64,000 bases of DNA from Corbicula japonica. Lineage: Eukaryota > Mollusca > Bivalvia > Venerida > Cyrenidae. This document shows, piece by piece, positions 24,060 through 36,500 of the stretch. The stretch spans positions 8,246,001-8,310,000 of the forward strand of contig JAZAYU010000012.1 in NCBI GenBank assembly GCA_038501625.1, read 5' to 3'. The notes below the pieces were generated by a model, which saw only the letters and a program-made list of their open reading frames with translations, was not told the DNA's origin and made no database searches. The translations under genes and the position numbers were made by a program. Position 1 is the first letter of the stretch; each line of letters begins with the position of its first letter.

Positions 24060-25550
24060 AACAAGAATTTCCGACACTTAAATTTTTAACTAAAAAATGC
24101 AACAAATAATAAAAACAGTTTGATAAAATACTGAACTTATTTTTCAAAACTGGTACGAGTTATGGCTCCAAAATGAAACAGATATTTGCCACCATATTCC
24201 AGCAAGATCAGTTAAGTCAAACATGATAACTCAAATGTTTAAAGTCTGGGGCAACCTAAAGTTGACCAGTGTCTTGAACCCAGTGCAAAATGCTCCATGA
24301 ACAGGTAATATGGTTAATGAGTATAAAACAAACAAACAAAGTTTTAATAGATAAGGTGATAAGGCTATGCACTCTGATACACAAGTACTACTTATACTGG
24401 AGTACAGAAGAAAGACGCGTCTTGTGCATTACAATAAGATACTAAGTGATACAGGAAGAATATGATAAGACTATGTCGTGAATCAAACAAAGCAATCAAT
24501 AATAAGGTATCTGCGCTATTTGTTTCACATTAAATTTTAGCAATAGAATAATTACGCCTCATACCTTTCTCTTGCATTGTACACACTTTGTACATTAAAA
24601 TAATGTGGTGTTGAATATTGAATATAAATGTTTAACGCTGAGACAAAAAAGAACTTAGGCAATGTCAACATTTTTACGATTGATAAGTGTTTTAATTAGC
24701 GAAATCCGGAAAATAAATGCGGTCAGTCATCTTCAGGGCAACTGTATACTGCGAAACTAAAAATAATTTTAAGCTAGAGTTTTTTTACAAGGATTTTATT
24801 TTGAAGATTTGTGTGAACGCCAATTTTAGGCCCGCCATTGTTATCAAGGGTTTTATTTATGCCGTCTGGTTTGTTTGCGCCAATTTATGACCCCTCCCCT
24901 CGAATTTAAAACACTTCAAAATACGCCAAAATTTGACACCGCCAATAATAAGCGCTATACAGTATTTACAGCTAATTTCGACCGTAAAATGCCAGGATGC
25001 CTTGAAACTTTTCTGGGGAAGGCCCTAATGTAAAAAGCGCTGATTAAAGAATGTCAGATTAATATATGAACAGAAATAAAGACGAGGGTCATCAACATGC
25101 GCCTTAACCGCGCGTTTGATTTATCCCACATCGTCAGCTTTGATTATCAAAGTGACCAACTTGGCCCTAAGCATTTGAAGAACTGCTAAAGTCGAGTGAG
25201 TAGTTCTTCCGTCTACTATAACAAAGTGAATAAGATACAGTTTAGTAAATGTGTACTTGAAGTGGATTTGATAAAAAAAGGAAATATGCATATCTGGAAT
25301 TGCAACACTCAAAAAACACAGTCTTTCCAAGAGGCCAAAATGTAGACAGGAGTAAAAAGCATTGGTTTATAAGAATAAATTTCAAATAAGATACCACAAA
25401 CAAACAAAGATAAAATGAATCTTGTCAGCGTGCCTGATCGAAAGCTATAAATGATCACATCACTAAGTCTTTTTGTTAAGATTTATATCAAAAATATAAA
25501 TGTTATATCAAATATAAATAGTATATCAAAGCCGTATTTTCTTGCTTGGA
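24060..25550. other. no gene seen
   Basis: AT-rich spacer. About 24780-24970 has phrases such as CCGCCAATAATAAGCGCTAT that look like an old interspersed repeat. The open frames are short and lack splice or codon support. Confidence 0.5.
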
Positions 25551-25559
25551 GTTATGTCA

Positions 25560-25855
25560 CTAACACAACTTGTGCTTGCTTTGTGAAATGAGAACCTTTT
25601 GGGGCAAGTGTGAGGTTGCTGCATCCTAGACTTGGTTTAAACTCCCAGTGGCAATTTGTTTTGCCACCGACCGTTCCAAGGCGGTAACCCCAAGGGTTCT
25701 CTTTTTCGATTATTGTTTGTGGCGTCTTATTTTAATTGACATGCTTATAACAAACATGCTCTCTCTCTCTCTTCCTCTCTTCTTTTTCGCTGTGTGGGAA
25801 AGCTGTGATTTGTGAGTGTGGCGATTCTTTATATGCATATTTAACTTTTTATAGA
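25560..25855 (+). mobile_element. Penelope-like 3' tail
   Basis: Contains GGGGCAAGTGTGAGGTTG, GACCGTTCCAAGGCGGTAAC and a TATGCATATTTAAC end. Non-coding fragment in the A-B spacer. Confidence 0.62.
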
Positions 25856-26503
25856 GGCACCTAATTTTCCGATGTGTCCTTTTCCGAAGACTATTTGCAT
25901 CTTGCTTTTGCATTTATAGCTTTAATGTTTAAAATTAAATATACAATGTTTATACGAATAAATGTGGAAAGGCATGGCCCTTATCCATCGTCACACAAAA
26001 TTAACAAAAAAGATTCTTTTGAAATGATCATTTTCTCATGAACTGTAGTGTAGAGAAATCTGGTCTAGGATGAGAATAATAAATTGCCTATGTCCACAAT
26101 AATGTCTTTCTTGTCTTTACATCTTTTCTATGCAATTTCATCTGTAAAACAAACAAAGACCAAATGTTCAATAAAACTGAGTCACAGTGTCGTGAAAATC
26201 AAACTTTATATTAAACCTGCTTTTACATGGAAAAATCGTATCAGAGCGTCACCCTGGACCTTCCAGGCAGGGGTTTAAGCCTAGATTGAGACGATTCCTA
26301 GATATCAGTGCCAAACATTTACTTTTTTAACCTTCCAAATGCTTCAGCTCAGTTTAATTAATTATTATTGCTAGCCGAGGTAACAAAATGACATGAGCTT
26401 TTCCAGTAAGGCCAAAACTGAAATCTCAAATGTCTAACATCAAATGTACTTTGCAAAACTCTTCGCCCGATTCAAAGCTTTTAAGGACAATCATCTGTTT
26501 TGT

Positions 26504-27235
26504 AAAGCCCCGGTCACAACCCGCCGTGCGTCTTTTTTGACGGACGTGTTCTGTGGAGGTTACGTTCGCGGCGGTTTTTGGTCTGGCGTCTCAAGAGCAG
26601 AGAGAACGCACGTCACACTCACGGTTGCGCAAGGTGTGAGTACGTGGCCCGCACGCCACGTCTAGGGGTAAAAGGTTGCGTGCATCGTACGTTCCGTAGG
26701 TGGTAAGTGAGTTGTACGTGCTTTACAACGCAAGATCTCCGTGCGATTTCCATGTCAACGTAAGGAGGCAGTACTGCTCACGTAGGTGTTCTTACTCGCT
26801 CGCCCTTGCGTCCAAGTGCGGTAAACGTGAGTTTATTTCGGTCGCTGTTGGGTCATATATATAAGGACGACGTTGTAAGTGCGGAGCACGTACTTGCTCT
26901 GTAAGGTCCGCTTGAGTTCTGTGCGCGTTTTAGACAGTTGAACTGAGGAAGCACGGATCACGCACGGACCACGCAAAGACTCGCAGAGGCAGTGCGTTAT
27001 GCGCTCGTGGACGTACAGGGCACGCACGTCACCCGTACTGGTGGTGAATCCGTAGCCCGCACGCAGCTCGAACGCAGAAAAAGTTTTGCATGCACTAAAA
27101 ATGCTACGGCCTCTCTGCCTGCTCCCAAATCCGTACGGATGCGGTACTCACCACTTTCGGATTCCTGAATTTCTCCCACGTTTTTGCACGTAGACAGTAC
27201 GCACTTGCACATACGGCGGGTTGTGGCCGGGGCTT
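26504..27235. mobile_element. CpG-rich TIR element, 0.73 kb
   Basis: Opens with AAAGCCCCGGTCACAACCCG and closes with CGGGTTGTGGCCGGGGCTT, giving terminal inverted repeats of about 24 bp with one mismatch. The interior is markedly GC- and CpG-rich (many ACGT and CGTACG words) compared with the AT-rich surroundings. It has no protein match I recognise. Probably a non-autonomous DNA transposon. A target duplication is not clear. Confidence 0.7.
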
Positions 27236-27389
27236 AAATTTGTAAGTTTGGAAGTCAATAAACTTCTTTCATTTCAATTTGTGCAGTGAAACATGCAATT
27301 TTTTTCAAGACCTTGTGACATATTCACTGTACGATAATGTTAATATCAAATAAAATTTAGGAATGGAGATTCAAACAACTTACAGCAGT

Positions 27390-27513
27390 TTAAATCTCTG
27401 ACGAACTTTTAGGATTACTTCGACAATCAACATTTTCGTAAACTTCGAAATGCGTTTCGCAATTTATGTAATCGACCTCTTGATCTTGAAAATCCGTGTT
27501 ATTGCTCTGGTTC
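27390..27513 (-). CDS. Gene B terminal exon: cytoplasmic tail with two Y-x-N motifs
   Basis: An open frame (NQSNNTDFQDQEVDYINC, then FEVYENVDC, ending PKSSSEI and TAA at 27392) follows a strong acceptor TTTACAG at 27514. From that acceptor the frame needs phase 2, while the transmembrane exon ends in phase 1. Either a small unseen exon intervenes or the internal acceptor TTTTCAAG (exon from 27484) is used, which restores frame. YINC and YENV fit the Y-x-N pattern bound by Grb2-type SH2 domains. Confidence 0.55.
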
Positions 27514-30500
27514 CTGTAAATTTATCATTTTATATTAATATATTAATCAATAACACAGGAATTCATGCTGTTAATGTTTCGACCATTCATAAGCATTTGA
27601 ACTAGATTTGTTTTAGTATACGTTGAATTTTATCTGAATCTCTTGAATCAATACTATTTTGAAATCGAATGTTATATTTGTACTCTTAACTGAATTATTC
27701 ATTAGCATTTAAACTAGATTTGTTGTCAGGATAAGTTGGGGTTTTTTTAATCTGCCACTCTTGAAATAATATTTTTTCGAAATCTAATGTTACTTTAAAA
27801 AGCCACCTACCCTGTTTGGATTTGAAATCGATATATTTGTTACTAAAATACTTACTAAACTTCTGTAAATATTTAAGCTGCAACTATTAATGGTGTAGTG
27901 TCCGAATGATTTTTTTTGTTATACCTATATCATAACAAAATAAACTGGAAGCCGGACTTAATAAAAGATTACTGCCCTAATGACATAAATTCCAATAACC
28001 AAACTGTATTATTAGTATATTCTCATTTTAACAAATATTTGTTTGGCGAAGGTTTTTGAAATGACATCTGATCAGAAATCAAACCAGCGCCATCCAGGCC
28101 ACTCCTTTTCGCGCCATCCAAGGGACAGCGTTTATCTTCATTGCTAGTGAACTCATTTTCGGGCCTAATACTTTACAAAAAAGGTTTAAATTAAATAAAC
28201 ATTCGAAATGTTATATGCTGTGACAGGGAATGGAGCCATTGCCTCATAGGCGACAGCATCTAGTCACAAATTTTCAGTTAAATAATATTCGCATTTAAAG
28301 TTTGAAAATGGATACCAAGAATTGCAGTATGTTGAGGCCGAAAACGAGTGCATACTATTTTTTTTTAAATATATATATTTATATACTGAATATAAACAGC
28401 AGAACGTTTATTTAAGAACACCGAGACCGACATCAAATAACACATTGTATCTATGTCAATATTTTAAACCCATACATATCAGATGTTGTACGTTGAACTT
28501 GTTGATTGTCTTGATTGTCACCAACACCTTATAAAAAGAAATTATGAAAAGTATGATTAAACGTATGCATTTTCCAAACGGCAGATGGGAAAATACAGCA
28601 CGGATTTATAAAATGATCCTTTCAACAATGCACCACATGGGCGGTCCGCCTTGGAAAGGTCATTGGCAAAAATATGCCACTTGGGATTTAAACCAGGTTC
28701 AAGCTTGCACAATCCCCTACATTGTCCCAAGATAATCATATGAACAAAATATAAAAAGAAAATCATTTTGCAAGTTTTATCGCCGATACCTAAATTAAAA
28801 AACTATTGCAACAAAGGTATTTATATACCGTTGTTTTTCTGTAGATTTAATTAGAAATTTAGAAAAAGGAAACATTAATTTATCCATGATTCGTGTTGCA
28901 AACGTCTGTAAATTCAACCAACAGCGCTTGCAATTAAATTGCAAAGTAATTAATACAAATACAAATATATATAGATACAAATACATTTGTATAACGCAAG
29001 AAGTATTTAACAATATATTATTGCGCTTCACATAGTTCATGAATAAATTTATGAAACCATCACAATACACATTTATAATACATAAATAGATGTTGACATT
29101 TACTTCAAAAAATGTATACTTAAATTTACAAGTTAATACTATACGTATTTACTTGAATTCCTACGTCTGTGTTTAAGTACTAGACAAACAACTGCAGCTA
29201 TCAAACATAAGAATGCAATGCCTGCGCCAACCACAACTCCGATCAATATTTTTGTCAAGCTTGCACCTGTAATAAAGATTGATAAGAAATGATATAGACA
29301 TATATCGGGACAACTTAACACTTAAATAAACAAAGCATTGAAATAAAAGAGGGGTGGGAATACTAACTGTCTGGACTTTTGAAAATCAGAACTACTTTGC
29401 AGCGGTTCTTAGGCCTGCAGTTTGTTACTATTTTAGACCAATTAAGACTGTCAAGAGTTAGAAAACTGATAACTCTGGGTATACCGACCCAAAAGGATGC
29501 AGTAAAGAGTTTGTAGCCGTAGATGCGAATTGGCCCCGGTCAAATTTGAAGATAAGAGGTAAGTGGGCAAACTGTAAACTTCATGACACTTTAAAATATT
29601 TTTAGATGCTATATTTGCAGTTTCACATCTGTAGCAAGGATCCCCAAAAATTGTCTGACATGCTCTTTTTGACCTTGACACTTCCAGTGTGAGGCAGGTG
29701 CTTGGAAATGCGAAACTAATACATTTCTGGCTCTGCCTTCAGTTTAACTTGCAATTCTCAAGGGGCATACAAACAAGTGTGAGTAGTGCAAAATCGAGGT
29801 GGTTATGGTATATTTTGAGTATGATTTAATGAATCAGTAGGGATTTTACCATGTGTGAGTGGCAAGCATTTATTTTGGTCATTGGCAATAAGAAAGCTGT
29901 GAACTGATGAATGTTTGAAATTTTGCCTCGTCGGCCGACCAGTTTTCACGACCAGAATTTGAAAGTTAATGGTGCTTAAAAATCAACTGATATGTTTTGA
30001 ATATAATTTTGCTTTGTTTTCATAAACTGTAAGTCATTGTGATGTCAGTTTTGTGCCCTTTCTGTTTCAGGTATGTGCTAGAAGGGAGCAAGTGGACTTG
30101 TCGTGTCGGCTGTGATTCTCTGGTTTGCGATATATCAGAAAAACCGTTTTCTGCCGCCAAAGCAGTTCGGCAGATAACCTTGATAAACGTGACCGTCATT
30201 ATATGACATCGGTTCCAATTTTACTGGTAACAGTGATTACTATTAAGATAAATGCGCGTTGTAGGGAAAAAGTGCAAATATGCCGATATTTCACCTAAGC
30301 GTATGGGTACAATACAATTTTTAAGGAATCGGACACAATCATATGGTAATTGGCTCAATAAATCAGAAAATAATGTCCTGCAAGACTTTCTTTCTTTATT
30401 AGTTAATACGATGTTTGGCAGTTTACAAGTTGCATCAATAAATTTAAGCAGGTGGCACATAAAACATCTAGGGAACTGAGTTCCGTTGTACGAATTTATT

Positions 30501-33500
30501 TTACAAACTAGAATGTGTCTTCCTCGAACAATGATGTCCCCACTGCTACAACAACATTTGTAACAAAGGCCATAACTCTGGTTAAAATTTTCGCTGGAAA
30601 AAATCTTTGCAAGTTTGAAAGAACTACACGCAATAGTTAATAAGGATTTTATGCCACAAGATTTTGGGAACATACGTACGTACTGAAGGACTGACGAGTG
30701 CAACTTTAAATGCATCACACATCGTTAGGTCTTAAAAATAAATATTTAAATCAAATCCGTGTTTCGGTGTGAGACTTTCCTGATAATGAGTAGTCCGTGT
30801 TTCTGTGTGAGACTTTCCTGATAATGAGTAGTCCGTGTTTCGGTGTGAGACTTTCCTGATAATGAGTAGTCCGTGTTTCGGTGTGAGACTTTCCTGATAA
30901 TGAGTAGTCCGTGTTTCGGTGTGAGACTTTTCTTGATAATGATAATTTATATAAATCAATTTATACAGGGTATGTGTCTTTTAAATAGAATTAAACGAAA
31001 CAAAAATACAATCGCTTGAAGTCGTAATGGATGTACAAAATGAGTATGCGGTCAATCACAAGTCGGTAGCATTGTTGAAATTGCATAGATAGGCGCTGAC
31101 GGTGCAGGTTCGCTCCCAGTAGAGGCAGTATCATTTAAGAGAACAAAATTTAAATATGGTATAAAACATGAACTGAACTGTTGACAATTTTACAAACTCT
31201 TAAATTTGTGGATGTTCCATATTAATGGGAATAAGAACTTAATTTGTATAGTAACAGTAATGATTGATTTTAATAAATATATATTTTACCGTTTTTACCT
31301 TTCATGCATCTATGTCCAGTATATCCTTCAGCACATCCCAACATACATGTGCCATTCGTTTTGTCACAGGTTGATCCATTTTTACAGTGTCCGCATACAT
31401 TAATGCAGTTTTCACCGTATGAGCCGTCATCGCATTCTAAGGTTTATTTCACAGGTAAAGGATGTTAATAATTAAACTTGATTTTTTCTTACATTAAATT
31501 AGATTCACGCAAAAAGGCACAACGTTAAGCTTTCGTGACGAAAGGACCGACGGATGGATCTTTAACAGGGCGACAATATACCAGTGTGTGTCGGCCTTAA
31601 AAGTCATCCCGTTTTTGTTATTATGGACTACACTGAATGTTGCTCAAATATATCGGTTTTTTTTCTGAATTCAGTGCTGAGCGCCAGTTCCAGGTGATAT
31701 GGTGATTTTTAGTAACAAGTGACTCAAATAAACCGATTCAATCGAGAAAATATTATTTGTTTATGCAATATCGAATGATTTCATTTTCAGTCTAAATTCA
31801 ATCCTTGACATTATACAAATTTTCCGGGTTTTTTTGCATCAGCATACGTTCACAAAAATAAATTGAATGGTAAACCAAAACCTTCAACTTCAATTTTTTT
31901 AATTAATGTTAATTAATTCTAACTCATTTTGTCCCTAATGAGATCAACAGGTTTTGGAACTAATTAAGTGGGACTTTATTTATTCAAAAGTATTTATCTA
32001 TCAAATTCAACAAATAAGATGATTATGTGCAGTTTAAAATCACTATTTCAACAAGGTATTTCACAGCTAGTTTTTTATGGAGATTTAATATATAAACTTA
32101 AGAAAAAAAAGTGAAATATGCATATCAGGAATGGCCACATCCAGCACACACAGCCTCCCCACACAGCCAAAAAGTAGAGAAGAAAAGAGAGCATGGTATT
32201 ACAATAATCAGTTTATAAGTTTACCAATTTATAAAAAGGTAATTTTAATTTCTCCCGGGTATTCGTAAAAACCATCTGTTAATTCAAAAAGAAAGGTTAG
32301 CAACATGATATTCTACAGCGCTCTGCAGGCATGGTGATTAACCCATATACAGTTGATCGCGATGCTTACCTCTTTGATTGCACCACGGTTGCAGGGGTTT
32401 GACAGTTTATTAAGGTTTACGGGGAAATCTTTTCTTTAAAGAACCTAGAAGCTGGATTTGTTCCTTTTATCTCTGTCTTCGTGTTCGTGCTAATTTGATC
32501 CCAAAGGTTCTGGTCTCGTTAAGAACATTGAATTCTCACCCCTTCGACTTTCCAATGTTATAATCTTCTTATTTTATATATTTCTGTGCTTTTGCATGCA
32601 ACATTGGGCTAGTTGGAGTTATTTCACCTAAACAACTTGTGCTTTTTTGTTGATGTGAGAACCTGTTGGGGCAAGTGTGTGGTTGGTATACCTTAGAACC
32701 TGGTTTAAATCCCCAGTGGCAATTTGTTTTGCCACTGACAGTTCCAATTCGGTAACCCCAAGGGTTCTCTTTTTCGTTAATTGTTTGTTGCGTCTTATTT
32801 GAATTGACATACTTATAACAATCATGCTCTCTCTTCCTCTTTTCTTTTTCGCTGCGTGAGGAGGCTGTGCTTTGTGAATGTGGCGATTCCTGATATGTAT
32901 ATATATTTTACTTTTTTAAATAATTAAACATGATAACTCAATCGATTTTTAAACCTTCACTGCAGTTGACGCCTTGCCAACCTAGCTCGCACTGAGCGCA
33001 TGTGCCGTTGACTTTGTCACAGACATCTTTACAATGTTCACTGCATTCATGAATACAGTCCACGCCAAAGTATCCGTCTTGGCACACTGAAAGAAATAAA
33101 TAAATACACTATTGACAGAACCTAAGTATTTTCATACTGTGTCACATTTTGTTGCTATATTTCTCAGATTCCTCTTTAATTAAGACATAAAAAGGAAATT
33201 TTATCTTGTTATTTGTTGTAGTTGACGTGGGAGTTTATTGTTATTGACGTTGGATTAAATCGTTTTAATATCAAGTATGACCTTTAATATCAAGTATGAT
33301 TACATACGACTAACGTTTCAGAAACGTAAACGAAAAAGCGTTACTTCGGAAAAGATTTTTTTGTTTCTGGCAACTGTCCACCTAAGCTGTAAAAGTATAC
33401 TCTGAGACAAGATCGATATGTTTTGCCGTCTTTGAAAAGTTATTAAACTTAAACTTTACCCGAATAATAAGTTGTTTCTGTTACCAAGATTTTATAATGA

Positions 33501-36500
33501 TTCGAATCGAACGGAACGATGTCTTTTAAAAAAAATAATAACGTGAAAACCTGGCTAAAATGATATTGCCTCTTTTAGGGAGGAAGCCCGCATCGTCGCG
33601 GCGACGGCACATTGCCATGCAATTTCGACAATGCTACCGACTGAGCTAGCCAGGGCAATCCAAAAAAAGTTGATTCGATAGCCCTGATAAACGTTATCAT
33701 CAATGCATGACACAGGTAATGAATTATTTTTACTGATAACAGTACTGACTATATGTACGGGGAGACTTTTACAATTTGCAGAAATAGTGATACAGTGTTA
33801 GTTAACGTTTTACGTATCTGAAGTTAAATTTTTCACACAGTATGCCATGTGTTACTTACTTTTATCGCATCTGTCTTCTTTGTAACCAGGTTTACAGCCC
33901 CGTGGACAGCTTCCATTTAACTTAACACAAATGTCTTCATTAAAACAATTGCCAGAACATTTATCTTCACAGTTTCTACCGTATATTCCGTCTTCACATA
34001 CTTAAAAAAACAATGAGTACATTTGTATTTTGAAATTTTATTACTAATTTCCAGATTGTGATAGAATGTTGAACAGTTCAGTTTAAGCGAAAAAGTTTAA
34101 ACGAGCACGTATTTGGTCAATAATGGCAGGTTTTTTTTCGTATTACCTTTCTTTTTGTTGTATGTGAATTAAATTAAAGGAAAAACACGAAACACATACA
34201 TGTACAATGCCCGCAAGATACGAAAAACTTTGTTTCATTTTTGGTTTCTGTAAGTGGGCTTTAATTTATGAAAAAAAAACATGTAATAAGACAATGCCCT
34301 CAATAAATGAAATATGCCCAATCACTTGCATAAATTGCGATACATAATTTTGCAAAAATGAAATTGCAATAATGCACGCAATATTTCTATAAATTTGCAA
34401 TAATATTCAAAAAGTTAACCTATTTTAACTTCACTGAAAACTATGTAGTACAATGCTTATACTTTAAACAACGCATGGTAAGATACCATTTTTTCAATTG
34501 CTGTCCAAAATTTAAATAACATTACACATAGACGAAATATTTTGTAAATAATACATAATGTTTACCAATATTTTGGAAAGCCTACTTGATAAAACTGACG
34601 ACAATAAATAAAGATAAACCCTAATCAAAATCCTAAAGTGCTGACGTGGCATATCTCAGGACATACCGATCCAGACTTGCTCATTGTTGAAATAGCAAGA
34701 TCGAGGTGATGCAGCGTTTTTCACAAAATTACGGAATTAAAAATCTAAATTTAAAAAAGTCACAGAACGTAAAAAGATAATTGTATTAGCAATTAATTGA
34801 CATATGTTACTTACTTTGATCGCATGTATACCCCTTAAAGCCAGGTTTACATCCATTTGGGCAGCTTCCACTGGACTTGACGCAAACATCATCATTCCAA
34901 CAGTTTCCAGAACATTTATATTCACAGGTTTTACCGTATGTTCCATCATCACATTCTACAACAAAACCCTGATCCTTGATCTGTTTAATGATGATTTCAA
35001 AACGCATAAAACGGCTTGTTTAATACAAGATACAACAATCTGTAATATTAAAAGAATATGTTCGCAGAATTGTCGGAGAAACATCGCGATCTCAATAAAT
35101 TCAGTTCTATGTCGCCGAAGCACACATAAGAAAGCATCTAAAGCTGACATTTTATTTTTTTTAAGCTGTACTGATATCTACGAAAACAGAGAAAATATCA
35201 AAAAAATACCGGAAAACATCTAAGGCTTATGTAGAAATTTATGCTACAAATATATTTTGCTAAATTAAATAATCGAACGATTACACTCAATACAGACGAG
35301 TCTCAGCTGCGCTCTGAAAAAAGAAATCTGTTGCTGCAGTTCTGCATAACATAATATCACTGACACTCATACATTTGAAATAAATAAAATCTTGATACCG
35401 GTGATTATTTTTACTTAACAGAGTGATCATTTATTTTATAGACTGCATTAAAAGCATTACTACAGGCATGACTTTCAAATGTAAATTAGTTAATTGTCTA
35501 AGCCCGCGCTTGCGCGGGTTCCCATCTAGTCATAATTAAATTGACAGAACGAAAGCCTCAAAACAACAAAGCATAACAAACAATTACGAAAAGTATTTAT
35601 ACATAACTCAAGTATCCATTTTAAAAATAGATTGCTATTTGTAATAAAAGTGTAATAAATAAAACTATTCTTTATTGTTTTTAAGTTTTTATGAGTAGTG
35701 TATATTTTCGCATGATAATTTTTAGTTACACGTTCAGTAAAAATATATTCATATAATCTTCAATAATGCTGCTTCTCTTGCCGAGGAATTTTCTTTAAAA
35801 GTATTCCTACCTTGGAAAATCCTGATATCACAAATCACTAACTGGGTGTTAATGCTCCCAAGTTGAATCCTAAGTTGATTGCCGACTAAAGGTCTCTCAC
35901 ATCTAACATTAATAATGATACTTTCAGAAGCTCTATCCCGTTGTTCGTAACAAATCTGTGGGTTTTCTGGATAAAATGTCTTATCTTCGTTGCTAGAAGC
36001 TGGAACATACTCTACGGTAACGTTGAATTTCCTGAAGTAAGCTGCGGAAAAAGTAATGTTAGTTTACAAACTAATGAGCTAAACATAAAAGTGAAAATAT
36101 GCACTCAGGAATCGCCACACTCACAAAACACAGCCTCCCCACGCAGCGAAAAAATAGAGGAAAGGCGAGCATTTTTATGTATGTCAAATTCAAATCAGAC
36201 ATCTCAAACATTTAACCAAAAAGATAACTCTTGGGGTTACCGCCGTGGAAGAGTTAGCGGCAAAACAATTTGCCACTGGGGGTTAAAACCAGGTTCTAGG
36301 GTGCACCAACCTCACACTTGCCCCTACAGGTTCTCATATCACAAAATAAGTACAAGTTGTCTTGCTGAAATAACTCAACCCAACCATCAGCTTAACAATG
36401 GTGCATGCAAAAGCACGCAAACATATAAAATAAACAAGTTAGCCAAATAAAAATATAAAAAAACGTATTTTTATAGCCTGTATGTCATCGTTTCTACTAT

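Noticed and set aside
27800..27831. Possible 32-nt microexon between the transmembrane and tail exons of gene B
   Set aside because: It has a TTTTAG acceptor and GTAGGT donor, but it would exit in phase 0, where the tail exon stops after four codons.
30732..30959. Repetitive minus-strand ORF
   Set aside because: Artefact of a 38-bp tandem repeat; period 38 shifts frame each unit and yields no domain.
35941..36450. 169-codon plus-strand ORF
   Set aside because: Runs antisense across the gene B FTP-like exon and an inverted retroelement tail; composition is accidental.
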